From Halomonas saccharevitans (lineage in GTDB: Bacteria > Pseudomonadota > Gammaproteobacteria > Pseudomonadales > Halomonadaceae): 64,000 nt of DNA. The notes under the pieces were generated by a model. The model saw only the letters and a list, made by a program, of their open reading frames with translations. It had not been told where the DNA came from and did not search any database. The number at the start of each line of letters is the position of its first letter. Position 1 is the stretch's first letter. The stretch is from the NCBI RefSeq assembly GCF_900116405.1, contig NZ_FPAQ01000006.1, forward strand, positions 1-64,000, in the 5' to 3' direction. The translations under genes and the position numbers were made by a program. Below are positions 43,169 to 54,007 of this stretch, piece by piece.

Positions 43169-43942
43169 ATGACATTCCCCCTCAAGAGCGCCATCGCCGC
43201 CGCCACGCTGAGCCTCGCCGTGACCGCCCAGGCCAGTGAGCCCCTCAAGGTGGGCATCTCCGGCGAGCCCTACCCGCCCTTCACCTTCAAGGCCGCCAGC
43301 GGTGACTGGACCGGCTTCGAGGTGGATCTCGCCCTCGCCCTCTGCGACGCCATGGGCCGCAACTGCGAGATCACGCCCACCGGCTGGAGCGGCATCATCG
43401 CCTCGCTCAACGCCGAGCGCATCGACATGATCATGAACTCCATGTCGATCACCGCGAAGCGCCAGCGGGTCATCGACTTCACGCGTCCCTACTACTTCAC
43501 GCCCGGCGCCTACGTGGCCGCCGACGAGCGTGAGATGAACAGCCCAGAGGACCTCGACGGCCTAGTGATGGGCGTCCAGGCCGCCACCACCAACGCCACC
43601 TACGCCCGCCGCGCACTGCGCGACAGCGGCGTGGACATCCGCCTCTACAACCAGGCCGAACAGGTCAACAACGACCTGCTCTCCGGGCGCCTGGACGTGA
43701 TCCTGGCCGACGAGATCGCCATGCTGCAGTTCCTCGATCGCGACGAGGCCGAGGGCTTCGAGATCAAGGCCACCGCGCCGCGCCACGCGGCCTACGGCGA
43801 GGGGGTCGGCATCGGCCTGCGCCAGGCGGACGACGAGCTCGAGGCCTCGCTCAACGACGCCATCGCCACGGTGATCGAGGACGGCACCTGCGCCAGCCTC
43901 TCCGAGCAGTACCTGGGCACCGACGTCTGCGTCTACGACTGA
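43169..43942 (+). CDS. Periplasmic amino acid-binding protein (SBP family 3)
   Basis: A 257-residue secreted protein with a cleavable signal (1-22, ending TAQASEP). The type II binding fold has VGISGEPYPPFTFKAASGDWTGFEVDLALALCDAMGRNCE, the ligand loop MIMNSMSITAKRQRVIDFTRPYY and VGVQAATTNATY-like VMGVQAATT, matching HisJ/ArgT/AotJ relatives that bind arginine, ornithine or octopine. A C-terminal cysteine pair (TCASLSEQYLGTDVC) is common in the family. The ligand is inferred from the neighbours. Confidence 0.93.
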   Translation: MTFPLKSAIAAATLSLAVTAQASEPLKVGISGEPYPPFTFKAASGDWTGFEVDLALALCDAMGRNCEITPTGWSGIIASLNAERIDMIMNSMSITAKRQRVIDFTRPYYFTPGAYVAADEREMNSPEDLDGLVMGVQAATTNATYARRALRDSGVDIRLYNQAEQVNNDLLSGRLDVILADEIAMLQFLDRDEAEGFEIKATAPRHAAYGEGVGIGLRQADDELEASLNDAIATVIEDGTCASLSEQYLGTDVCVYD

Positions 43943-44016
43943 GCCTCGCGCCAGTCGCCGCCCCGACGCCACCCGCGTCGGGGCGCTTCGTCACGTGACC
44001 AAGGACACCATCGACC

Positions 44017-44724
44017 ATGACTTCCATGACACCGGAGGGGCTCGGCGACTGGGCCGGCCCCATCCTCGCCGGGGCCCTGACCACGGTACAGATCGCCGTG
44101 CTGGCCTACGCCATCGGCCTGCTGCTGGGGCTGCTGGGCGCCGGCGCCAAGCTGAGCCCCTGGGCGCCGCTGCGCGCCCTGGCGGGCGCCTACTCGACGC
44201 TGATCCGCGCCGTGCCGGAGCTTCTGCTGATCATCCTGCTCTACTACGCCGGCGCCCAGGCGCTGGACGCCCTGCTGGCGAAGCTCGGCATGGCGGGCGC
44301 GGTGAAGATCACCGGCTTCGCCACCGCCGTCGGGGTGCTGGCCTTCGTCCAGGGGGCCTACATGACCGAGGTCTTCCGCGGCGCCATACTGGCCATCCCA
44401 CAGGGGCAGCTGGAGGCCGCCGACGCCTACGGCTTCTCGCGCTGGACCCGCTTTCACCGCATCGTGCTGCCGGCCATGCTGCCCAATGCGCTGCCGGGCA
44501 TGTCCAACCTGTGGCTGATCCTGATCAAGGACACCGCGCTGATCAGCGTGATCGGCTTCAACGAGCTGTTCTTCACCATCCAGCAGGCCGCCGCCAGCAG
44601 CCGCGCCTACTTCCTGTTCTACGCCGCCGCCGGGGTCATCTACCTGCTGATGACCCTCTCCTCCACGGCGCTGTTCGCCCGCCTCGAGCGCCTGGTACGC
44701 CGCGGCCAACCCACGGAGGCCTGA
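44017..44724 (+). CDS. Amino acid ABC transporter permease (HisQ-type)
   Basis: A 235-residue inner-membrane permease with about five membrane segments. The transmembrane domain includes GALTTVQIAVLAYAIGLLLGLL and the EAA cytoplasmic loop EAADAYGFSRWTRFHRIVLPAMLPNALPG that contacts the ATPase. LIRAVPELLLIILLYYAG is the usual third segment. It is separated by one base from its partner permease. Confidence 0.94.
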   Translation: MTSMTPEGLGDWAGPILAGALTTVQIAVLAYAIGLLLGLLGAGAKLSPWAPLRALAGAYSTLIRAVPELLLIILLYYAGAQALDALLAKLGMAGAVKITGFATAVGVLAFVQGAYMTEVFRGAILAIPQGQLEAADAYGFSRWTRFHRIVLPAMLPNALPGMSNLWLILIKDTALISVIGFNELFFTIQQAAASSRAYFLFYAAAGVIYLLMTLSSTALFARLERLVRRGQPTEA

Positions 44725-44725
44725 G

Positions 44726-45451
44726 ATGGACTTTTCCTGGCTGAGCGATCCCTTCTATCAGGAGTATCTGTGGGAGGGCTTCGTCAACACCCTGTGGCTG
44801 CTGGTGGTCTCGGCCGCCGGCGGCCTGTTCCTCGCCGTGGGCGTGGCCCTGGCCCGCCTGCGCGGCCCCCGGCCGCTGGCCTGGCTGGCCCTGGCCTTCA
44901 CCACGGTGATCCGCGGCACCCCGCTGCTGGTGCAGCTGTTTTTCTTCTACTACGGCGTGGGCCGTCTGCTGGAAGGCGTACCGGGCATCCGCGAGAGCGT
45001 CTTCTGGCCGCTGCTGCGCGATCCCTTCTTCTTCGGCGCCCTGACCTTCATGCTCAGCGTCGGCGCCTACTCCGGCGAAGTGATCCGCGGCGCCATGCAG
45101 AGCGTGCCCCGGGGCGAGCTGGAGGCCGGCCGCGCCTTCGGGCTCTCCGGCGTCCAGGTGCTCGCCCGGCTGTGGCTGCCGCGGGCCATCCAGCTCTGCC
45201 TGCCGACCCTGACCGGCGAGATGATCCTGCTGCTCAAGTCGGTACCGCTGGTCTCCACCATCGCGCTGATGGACCTGCTGCAGGCAGCCAACATCATTCG
45301 CGACGAGACCTTCCTGATCTACGAGCCGCTGCTGCTGATCGCCGGCATTTACCTTGCCACCACCATCGTGCTGACCCTCGGGCTGCGCGTGGTGGAGCTG
45401 AACTTCCCCGGCATGCGGCCGACCCGGCGCCGCTGGCTGCCGATTCGCTGA
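44726..45451 (+). CDS. Amino acid ABC transporter permease (HisM-type)
   Basis: A 241-residue permease. It has GFVNTLWLLVVSAAGGLFLAVGVAL, the conserved TTVIRGTPLLVQLFFFYYG and the EAA loop EAGRAFGLSGVQVLARLWLPRAIQLCLPTL. The pair HisQ-like and HisM-like forms the heterodimeric channel. It lies one base after the first permease and 14 bp before the aldehyde dehydrogenase. Confidence 0.94.
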   Translation: MDFSWLSDPFYQEYLWEGFVNTLWLLVVSAAGGLFLAVGVALARLRGPRPLAWLALAFTTVIRGTPLLVQLFFFYYGVGRLLEGVPGIRESVFWPLLRDPFFFGALTFMLSVGAYSGEVIRGAMQSVPRGELEAGRAFGLSGVQVLARLWLPRAIQLCLPTLTGEMILLLKSVPLVSTIALMDLLQAANIIRDETFLIYEPLLLIAGIYLATTIVLTLGLRVVELNFPGMRPTRRRWLPIR

Positions 45452-45465
45452 GCACGAGAGGCCCT

Positions 45466-46926
45466 ATGAACTCCCTGACCGAGCACTCCCTGACCGAGCA
45501 GTTCATCGACAATGCCTGGGTGCCGAGCCGGGCCGAGACCCGCCACCCGGTGGTGGACCCCTACCATGAGACGGTGATCGCCGAGGTCACCGCCGGCGAC
45601 CCGGCGGACGTGGAGGCGGCCGTGGCCGCCGCGCGCCGCGCCCTGCCCGGCTGGCGCGCCACCCCGGAGCGTCGGCGAGGCGAGCATCTCGACGCCATCG
45701 CCGCCGGGCTCGAGGCGCGCCGCGAGTCGCTGGCCGCGCTCTCGAGCCGCAATAACGGCAAGCCCCTGCCCGAGGCGCACCAGGACCTCAGTGATGCCAT
45801 CGACTGCTACCGCTACTACGCCGACCAGGCCCGCGCCCTGGGCGAACGCCAGGGCCAGGCCGACGCGAGCGGCCTTCCGGGCCTCTCGGCCCGGCGCTAC
45901 TGGGATCCCGTCGGCGTCGTGGGCCTGATCACCCCCTGGAACTTCCCGCTGGTCAGTAGCGCCTGGAAGCTCGCCCCGGCGCTGGCCGCCGGTTGCACGG
46001 TGGTGTTCAAGCCCTCCGAGGTCACCCCCCTGCCGGAACGGGCGCTGGCCGAGCTCGTGCTCGAGGCGGGCCTGCCGGCCGGGGTGGTCAACCTGCTGCA
46101 CGGTGACGGCCAGGGCATCGGCGCGCCGCTGAGCCGGCATCCGGGCATCGACAAGCTCTCCTTCACCGGCAGCAACGCGGTGGGCGAGGCGGTGATGCAG
46201 GCCGCCGCCCACGGGGTGCGCCCGGTCTCCCTGGAGCTCGGCGGCAAGTCGCCGATCGTGGTCACCGAGGATGCCGATCTCGCCCAGGCGCGGGACCTGG
46301 TGATGGCCGGCATCTGCTACAACGCCGGTCAGATGTGCTCCGCCACCAGCCGCCTGCTGGTTCACGAGCGGCTGGCGGATGCCCTGTTCGACGCCATCGA
46401 CGAGGCCATGGGCGCGCTGCGCCTGGGCGATCCGCTGGCGACCGAGACCGACATGGGCCCGCTGGCCAACGCCGTGCAGCGCGACCGGGTGCAGGGCTTT
46501 CTCCTCCAGGCCGAGCGGGAGGCGCTTGCCAGCGCCACCCCCGTCCTCGAGCCGCCCAAGCACGGCTGCTTCGTGGCGCCGCGCCTCTATCGCGACGTGC
46601 CGACCGACAGCCGACTGTGGCGCGAGGAGATCTTCGGGCCGCTGCTCTGCGCGCGGCGGGTGGCCAATGATGAGGAGGCCATCGCCCTGGCCAACGACAG
46701 CGACTTCGGCCTGGCGGCCACCGTGGTGGCCGGCTCCCCGGCCCGGGCCGAGGCGATCGCCCGGCGCCTGGAGGCGGGCAACGTCTGGTGCAACTGCGAC
46801 CAGGTCGCGCCGCCCCACGCCAGCTGGGGCGGCATGAAGCGCAGCGGCATCGGCCGCGAGCTCGGCCCGGCGGGGCTCGACGCCTACCTGGAGCCCAAGC
46901 GCATCACCCGCCCGACGGCGGACTGA
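45466..46926 (+). CDS. Aldehyde dehydrogenase, betaine/amino-aldehyde type
   Basis: A 486-residue NAD(P)-dependent aldehyde dehydrogenase: cofactor loop SFTGSNAVGEAV, catalytic glutamate in LELGGKSP (about E250), catalytic cysteine in YNAGQMCSATSRLLVHE (about C285). The CSATSR context is that of betaine-aldehyde and amino-aldehyde dehydrogenases (BetB, plant ALDH10, KauB). In the arginine transaminase route KauB oxidises 4-guanidinobutyraldehyde, the AruI product, which fits this cluster; betaine aldehyde would fit the quaternary-ammonium half. Confidence 0.9.
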   Translation: MNSLTEHSLTEQFIDNAWVPSRAETRHPVVDPYHETVIAEVTAGDPADVEAAVAAARRALPGWRATPERRRGEHLDAIAAGLEARRESLAALSSRNNGKPLPEAHQDLSDAIDCYRYYADQARALGERQGQADASGLPGLSARRYWDPVGVVGLITPWNFPLVSSAWKLAPALAAGCTVVFKPSEVTPLPERALAELVLEAGLPAGVVNLLHGDGQGIGAPLSRHPGIDKLSFTGSNAVGEAVMQAAAHGVRPVSLELGGKSPIVVTEDADLAQARDLVMAGICYNAGQMCSATSRLLVHERLADALFDAIDEAMGALRLGDPLATETDMGPLANAVQRDRVQGFLLQAEREALASATPVLEPPKHGCFVAPRLYRDVPTDSRLWREEIFGPLLCARRVANDEEAIALANDSDFGLAATVVAGSPARAEAIARRLEAGNVWCNCDQVAPPHASWGGMKRSGIGRELGPAGLDAYLEPKRITRPTAD

Positions 46927-47198
46927 GGCGCGCGCCAGGGTCCCGAGGCTGCCATGGCCGTGGCGACGCCCCCGGCACGTCGCCACGCTCACGACCTAGC
47001 CTTTGGTATGAGGCGGACCGCGAAAAGCACTTGCCCCCGACTCGCTTCGACGCCATCATCGCGCACTCGCGCCGACCTTGCGGGGCTCGGCGCGTTAGGT
47101 CGACCGGGGTGGCATCGGGTCCGGGCTCGCAGACGCGGTCCATCGACCGATAAGACCCTATCATCGTTGAACATTTCTCGATCTGGATTCGAAACCCC
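46927..47198. other. Intergenic region after the catabolic cluster
   Basis: Contains a hairpin GTGGCGAC/GTCGCCAC (46960-46986) that may end the cluster transcript but has no U-tract. Further on, a short AT-richer stretch (about 47150-47190) before the dehydrogenase gene may hold its promoter. No gene seen. Confidence 0.5.
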
Positions 47199-48398
<1,200 letters not shown>

Positions 48399-48404
48399 TC
48401 GACG

Positions 48405-49559
<1,155 letters not shown>

Positions 49560-49586
49560 CGCCGTCAGATTCCTCGAGGCAGACAC

Positions 49587-49615
49587 TACGGGCACCTTCG
49601 GGTGCCCGTCGTCGT
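49587..49615 (+). terminator. Hairpin after nspC
   Basis: Stem ACGGGCACC, TTCG loop, GGTGCCCGT, followed by CGTCGTTTGG: a good stem with a poor U-tract. Confidence 0.55.
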
Positions 49616-49716
49616 TTGGTCCGCCCCATCGATGGCGGTCGCCCGCGGCGCACCCTTTCCTCGCATCTCCGTTTCGCGCATGGTAGCGACACCATGCCAC
49701 CGCGAAAGGAGTCTCC

Positions 49717-51012
49717 ATGACCCAGGTCTTCAAGTTCGGCGGCGCCTCGATCCAGGACGCCGAGGCCATCCGCCACCTGGGCGAGCTGCTCGCCCGCTTC
49801 CCCGAGCGTCCGCTGGTCGTGGTGGTCTCGGCCATGGGCAAGACCACCAACGCCCTGGAGGCGTTGCTCGCGGCGGCCAGGGGCAGCGACGACGCCGACT
49901 ACCGCGAGCGCCTCGCGGCCCTGCGCCGCGACCACCTCGCCACGGTCGAGGCGCTGTTCGGGGAAGAGGCCGAGCCGGTGGCGCGCCGCATCAAGGCGCT
50001 CATCGATGAACTCGACCGGCGCCACCGCGCCCATGCGCACCGCGAGCGGCCCTTCCACTACGACCAGACGGTGTGCTTCGGCGAGCTGCTCTCCACCACC
50101 ATCGTCGCCGCCTGGCTCGAGGAAGCGGGCCTGGCCAGCGAATGGCGCGATGCCCGGGAGCTGATCGTCACCGACGGTGATCACCAGGCGGCCAACGTCG
50201 ACTGGGCGGCCACCGCCGAGCGGGTGCGCGGCCTGGACTTCGACGACGGCAGGCTCCGCGTCACCCAGGGCTTCATCGGCGCCACCCCCGAGGGCACGGC
50301 GACGACCCTGGGGCGCGAGGGCTCGGACTACTCCGCGGCGATCCTCGCCCACTGCCTGGACGCCGAGGCCGTCACCATCTGGAAGGACGTGCCGGGGCTC
50401 TTCAACGCCGACCCGCGCAGGGTCGACAACGCGGTGCAGCTCGAACGGATCTCCTACGACGAGGCGATCGCGCTGGCCTGGCACGGCGCCACGGTGATCC
50501 ATCCCAAGACCCTGGCACCGCTTCAGCAGCGGGCGATCCCACTGACCGTGCGCTCCTTCCAGGATCTCGAGGCGCCGGGCAGCACCATCGCCGAGGATGC
50601 CCGCCGCGACGGCGAGGTGCCCGCCGTCATGTTCTGCGAGGATCAGACGCTGCTGGAGATCCGCCCGCGGGACTTCGCCTTCATGGACGAGGCTCGCCAG
50701 CACGACATCCTCGGCCGGCTGGTGGCGGCCGGGCTGCATGCCGGCCTGATCGATGCCGGGGCCATGCGCCTCTCGCTGTGCCTGGATAGCCATCCCGCCC
50801 GCCTGGAACCCTTCGTCCAGTCGCTGAGTGTCGACTATGCGGTGACGCGCAGGGACGGCCTGACCCTGGTCAACGTGCGCCACGGCGACGACGCCCTGCT
50901 CCGCGCCCTCGGCGAGGGGCGCGAGTGCCTGGCCGAGCGGCGCAACGCCGATACCGCCCAGCGGCTCTACCCCGCCGGCCAGTGCCCGGCGACCTGGCAC
51001 CTGCCCGACTGA
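49717..51012 (+). CDS. Aspartate kinase
   Basis: A 431-residue aspartokinase beginning MTQVFKFGGASIQDAEAI (kinase signature KFGGAS, where E. coli enzymes have KFGGTS), with GFIGATPEGTATTLGREGSDYSA and WKDVPGLFNADPR in the kinase domain and a short ACT region after about residue 310. Product feeds aspartate semialdehyde, the aminopropyl donor used by the carboxynorspermidine dehydrogenase just upstream, so this may be a pathway-dedicated isozyme. AAAGGAG gives a strong start; a terminator-like hairpin separates it from nspC. Confidence 0.93.
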   Translation: MTQVFKFGGASIQDAEAIRHLGELLARFPERPLVVVVSAMGKTTNALEALLAAARGSDDADYRERLAALRRDHLATVEALFGEEAEPVARRIKALIDELDRRHRAHAHRERPFHYDQTVCFGELLSTTIVAAWLEEAGLASEWRDARELIVTDGDHQAANVDWAATAERVRGLDFDDGRLRVTQGFIGATPEGTATTLGREGSDYSAAILAHCLDAEAVTIWKDVPGLFNADPRRVDNAVQLERISYDEAIALAWHGATVIHPKTLAPLQQRAIPLTVRSFQDLEAPGSTIAEDARRDGEVPAVMFCEDQTLLEIRPRDFAFMDEARQHDILGRLVAAGLHAGLIDAGAMRLSLCLDSHPARLEPFVQSLSVDYAVTRRDGLTLVNVRHGDDALLRALGEGRECLAERRNADTAQRLYPAGQCPATWHLPD

Positions 51013-51063
51013 GGTGCGCCCGGGGCACGCTCCCGGAGTGACCTGGGAGCGGCCGGCGACGCC

Positions 51064-52071
51064 CTAGCGCGTCGCAGCCGCCTGCATGGCCAGGGCGGTG
51101 TCCAGCATGCGGTTGGAGAAGCCCCACTCGTTGTCGTACCAGGCCATCACCTTGACCAGCCGGCCGTTCACCCGGGTGTGGTTGGCGTCGAAGGTCGAGG
51201 AGTGCGCATCGTGGTTGAAGTCGATGGAGACCAGCGGCTGGGCGTTGACCGCCAGCACCGGGGAGGCCTCGGCGGCCCGGGCGACGATCGCGTTGATCTC
51301 CTCCCGGCTGGTGTCGCGGCTCGCGGTGAAGGTCAGGTCCACCAGCGAGACGTTGATCACCGGCACGCGCACCGCCAGGCCATCGAACTTGCCGGCAAGC
51401 GCCGGCAGCACCAGCCCCACCGCCGCCGCGGCACCGGTCTTGGTCGGGATCATCGAGTGCGTCGCGCTGCGGGCCCGGTAGGGGTCCTGGTGGTAGACGT
51501 CGGAGAGGTGCTGGTCGTTGGTGTAAGCATGTACCGTGGTCATCAGGCCGTTTTCGATGCCCACCGCCTCATGGAGCGCCTGGGCGACCGGCGCCAGGCA
51601 GTTGGTGGTGCAGGAGGCGTTGGAGACGACCTCGTGCTCGGCGGTAAGCACGCCCTCGTTGACACCAAAGACCACGGTGGCATCGGCATCCGGGCTCGGC
51701 GCGGAGATCAGCACGCGCCTGGCCCCGGCCGCGAGGTGCCGGGCGGCGTCCGCCCGCTGGGTGAAGAGCCCCGTGCACTCCATTACCAGATCGACCCCCA
51801 GGGCCTGCCAGGGCAGCGCGGCGGGGTCCCGCTCGGAGAGGATGGCAATCCGCTGGCCATCCACGCTCATACTCTCCTCATCGTGGTCGACGGCGAAGGA
51901 GAAGTGGCCATGCACGGTATCGTGGCGCAGCAGGTGTGCGTTCATGGCCGGGTCGCCGAGATCGTTGATGGCGACCACCTGCACGCGGTCGCGATAGCCG
52001 TTCTCGAAGAGGGCCCGGAGCACGTTGCGGCCGATGCGGCCAAAGCCGTTGATGGCGATCTTGAGCGTCAT
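51064..52071 (-). CDS. gap: Type I glyceraldehyde-3-phosphate dehydrogenase
   Basis: A 335-residue enzyme starting [21 protein letters not shown] with AGGAG upstream. Catalytic cysteine C154 in [12 protein letters not shown] and histidine H181 in TTVHAYTND; the [22 protein letters not shown] and [14 protein letters not shown] motifs are of type I. The aspartate in INDLGD suggests NAD use. An erythrose-4-phosphate dehydrogenase (Epd) is a possible alternative. It is convergent with the aspartate kinase gene and divergent from mgsA. Confidence 0.93.
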   Translation of the reverse strand: MTLKIAINGFGRIGRNVLRALFENGYRDRVQVVAINDLGDPAMNAHLLRHDTVHGHFSFAVDHDEESMSVDGQRIAILSERDPAALPWQALGVDLVMECTGLFTQRADAARHLAAGARRVLISAPSPDADATVVFGVNEGVLTAEHEVVSNASCTTNCLAPVAQALHEAVGIENGLMTTVHAYTNDQHLSDVYHQDPYRARSATHSMIPTKTGAAAAVGLVLPALAGKFDGLAVRVPVINVSLVDLTFTASRDTSREEINAIVARAAEASPVLAVNAQPLVSIDFNHDAHSSTFDANHTRVNGRLVKVMAWYDNEWGFSNRMLDTALAMQAAATR

Positions 52072-52464
52072 GAGATGATTCTCCTTGGTCCGGTGCGTTC
52101 GGTGATCTCGACCCTCTGGGGTTAGAACGCCCCGGGACGTGAACGTTGTGTCTGGCGAGGCCGTCGCGCTCTTCCCGGCGCGTCGAGCCACGCATCGCGT
52201 GCCCTAAATGTGGACCAGCTCTCCCGGGGGCTCAAGGATTTTTAAGTAATTTTACAACATTGACCGCAACACCCGACACGATGCTTCACTGCCATTCGGA
52301 TCGCCGCCCCACGAAGCTATTACGACCCATTACCGCCTTAAAACCAGCATGCAAGGAACAGCGACGCATCCCCTGGCACGCCTGCAGACACGGCACCAAG
52401 TAGTAAACTTACCTTTAAAGCGTTATCGTCATCGTTGGAACGCCCCCTTCCGAGGAGCATCGAG
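52072..52464. other. gap-mgsA divergent intergenic region
   Basis: 393 bp with an AT-rich patch at 52234-52262 that may contain divergent promoters. I see no RNA gene, repeat or ORF I would support here. Confidence 0.5.
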
Positions 52465-52938
52465 ATGTCACATCGACCGCCGCGTAACGTAACGCGCACC
52501 CTGCCGGCCAAGAAGCGCATCGCGCTGGTAGCTCACGACGGCAAGAAGGATGAACTGCTGGAGTGGGTGGGCCGCTGGCAGGCGATCCTGGCCGGGCACC
52601 AGCTGGTCGGCACCGGCACCACGGCAGAGCGCATCTCGCGCCAGCTGGGCCTCGCGGTGGAGGGCCTGATGAGCGGCCCGCTGGGTGGCGACCAGCAGAT
52701 CGGCGCGCGCATCGCCGAGCAGCGCCTCGACCTGCTGATCTTCTTCTGGGATCCCTTCGCGCCGCAGCCCCACGACCCCGACGTCAAGGCGCTGCTGCGC
52801 CTGGCGGCGCTGTGGAACGTCCCGGTGGCCTGCAACGCGGCCAGCGCCGACTTCATGGTCAGCTCGCCCTGGCTCGACCGGGACTACGAGATGAACATCC
52901 CCGATGCCGGCGCCTGGGTGTCGTCGCGCACCGACTGA
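52465..52938 (+). CDS. mgsA: Methylglyoxal synthase
   Basis: Converts dihydroxyacetone phosphate to methylglyoxal and phosphate, a bypass of glycolysis under phosphate limitation. The 157-residue protein starts MSHRPPRNVTRTLPAKKRIAL with GAGGAG upstream. It carries VGTGTTAERI, the phosphate site MSGPLGGDQQIGARIAE and the catalytic aspartate region FFWDPFAPQPHDPDVKALLRL. The C-terminal ACNAASADFMVSSPWL is conserved. It is divergent from gap, which uses the other triose phosphate. Confidence 0.96.
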   Translation: MSHRPPRNVTRTLPAKKRIALVAHDGKKDELLEWVGRWQAILAGHQLVGTGTTAERISRQLGLAVEGLMSGPLGGDQQIGARIAEQRLDLLIFFWDPFAPQPHDPDVKALLRLAALWNVPVACNAASADFMVSSPWLDRDYEMNIPDAGAWVSSRTD

Positions 52939-52972
52939 GCCGCCCGGCGCGGCGACGCCCGATCGTGTGCCG

Positions 52973-53362
52973 TCAGGCCCGCGCCGCCGCCCGCTGGCCG
53001 ATGAGATGTCCCAGCCAGGCCGCCACCAGCCACAGCGGCACGCTCGCCAGCACATAGCCCAGCGACAGCCAGGGGCGACCGACCTGAAGCAGCCTTAGCG
53101 TCTCGAGGCCGAACAGGGAGAAGGTGGTGAAGCCGCCGCAGAAGCCGGCGACCAGGAAGGGCTGCCAGCGCGCTGCCCGGCCGTGGACCCGGTGGGCGGC
53201 GAAGGCGGTGAAGGCGGCGATCAGCCACGAGCCCAGACCGTTCACCAGCAGCGTGGCCCAGGGGAAGGCCGGCCCGGCCAGCGCGACCCCGACGAGATAG
53301 CGCAGCATCGCCCCCAAGGCGCTACCGAGCCCCACGGCGCCGTAGGCGCGCCAGGCGATCAA
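52973..53362 (-). CDS. Fluoride ion transporter FluC/CrcB (second subunit)
   Basis: A 129-residue four-helix membrane protein. GSALGAMLRYLVGV, the polar-track asparagine in ATLLVNGLGSW and GGFTTFSLFGLETL (TTFS with the fluoride-binding phenylalanine) identify FluC. FluC channels are dual-topology dimers; two adjacent paralogues usually form a heterodimer with opposite orientations. The start is a TTG at 53362 that overlaps the first subunit stop (TTGA). The ending IGQRAAARA is basic. Confidence 0.9.
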   Translation of the reverse strand: MIAWRAYGAVGLGSALGAMLRYLVGVALAGPAFPWATLLVNGLGSWLIAAFTAFAAHRVHGRAARWQPFLVAGFCGGFTTFSLFGLETLRLLQVGRPWLSLGYVLASVPLWLVAAWLGHLIGQRAAARA

Positions 53363-53742
53363 GAGAGCCCGCCCGACAGCCAGGCCCCCGCCAGCAGCGC
53401 GGCGAACCCCGCCACCAGGGTCGTGAGGACGTTGACCAAGGCGGCGGCGCGGCGGCCCTGACGGGCGAGGGTCAGGGTCTGCAGGCTGAACGAGGAGACG
53501 GTGGTGTAGCCCCCCAGCAGGCCGATGGCCGCAAGCGACCACGCCGGTCCCGAAGCCGTCGGCTCCAACAGGCCGGCAAGCAGCCCCATCAGCAGGGCGC
53601 CGCTGAGGTTGACCGCGAGGGTGCCCCACGGCAGGCCGGCGCCCAGGCGACGCGCCACGACGTCCCCCAGCGCCAGGCGTGCCATGCCTCCCAGGCCCCC
53701 GCCGGCCGCCACGGCCAGCAGTGTCAACGAATCGATGCTCAT
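53359..53742 (-). CDS. Fluoride ion transporter FluC/CrcB (first subunit)
   Basis: A 127-residue four-helix FluC protein: GGLGGMARLALGDVV, asparagine in TLAVNLSGALL and GGYTTVSSFSLQTLTLARQG. It is about as divergent from its neighbour as typical heterodimer partners are. Start at 53742 (MSIDSLTLL) with GGGAAGGG. A strong terminator in the same orientation lies 22 bp upstream, which points to a regulated leader, but I cannot find the conserved fluoride riboswitch there. Confidence 0.9.
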   Translation of the reverse strand: MSIDSLTLLAVAAGGGLGGMARLALGDVVARRLGAGLPWGTLAVNLSGALLMGLLAGLLEPTASGPAWSLAAIGLLGGYTTVSSFSLQTLTLARQGRRAAALVNVLTTLVAGFAALLAGAWLSGGLS

Positions 53743-53764
53743 CCCTTCCCCACGACGCCCACGC

Positions 53765-53790
53765 AAAAAAAAGCCACCCTAGAGGGTGGC
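53765..53790 (-). terminator. Strong intrinsic terminator just upstream of the fluC pair
   Basis: On the minus strand GCCACCCT, AGGGTGGC and then eight Ts, ending 22 bp before the first fluC start. No gene on this strand lies upstream until the MscS gene, which is divergent, so it looks like a leader terminator. Confidence 0.85.
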
Positions 53791-53873
53791 TAAGAGTATC
53801 GCATGCTTGCCTTGCAGGGGGCAGCGACCTCAGGCCGCTGCTATAGAGCAATGTTGGCAGATAGCGAGCATGA

Positions 53874-53890
53874 TGTACAATAATTGTACA
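53874..53890. promoter_or_regulatory. TGTACAA-N3-TTGTACA palindrome
   Basis: A 17-bp perfect inverted repeat with a three-base centre, in the divergent fluC-mscS region. Its second half contains TTGTAC, which could be a -35 for leftward transcription. The shape is typical of a dimeric repressor operator. Confidence 0.65.
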
Positions 53891-54007
53891 TAAAAATATC
53901 CCCACAGCCTCCGGGTCGTGATCACGGCGCCAAACCCGTACCATGCCGATGATGCACCGCTTCCCTGACATCCCATCGCCAACGCCCCGAGAGACGGAGA
54001 TCACTGC

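Noticed and set aside
53743-53960. Fluoride (crcB) riboswitch upstream of fluC
   Set aside because: I looked for the conserved GGNGATG, CTGATG and CCTAC segments on the minus strand and did not find them in order. The terminator is real, the riboswitch is not supported by eye.
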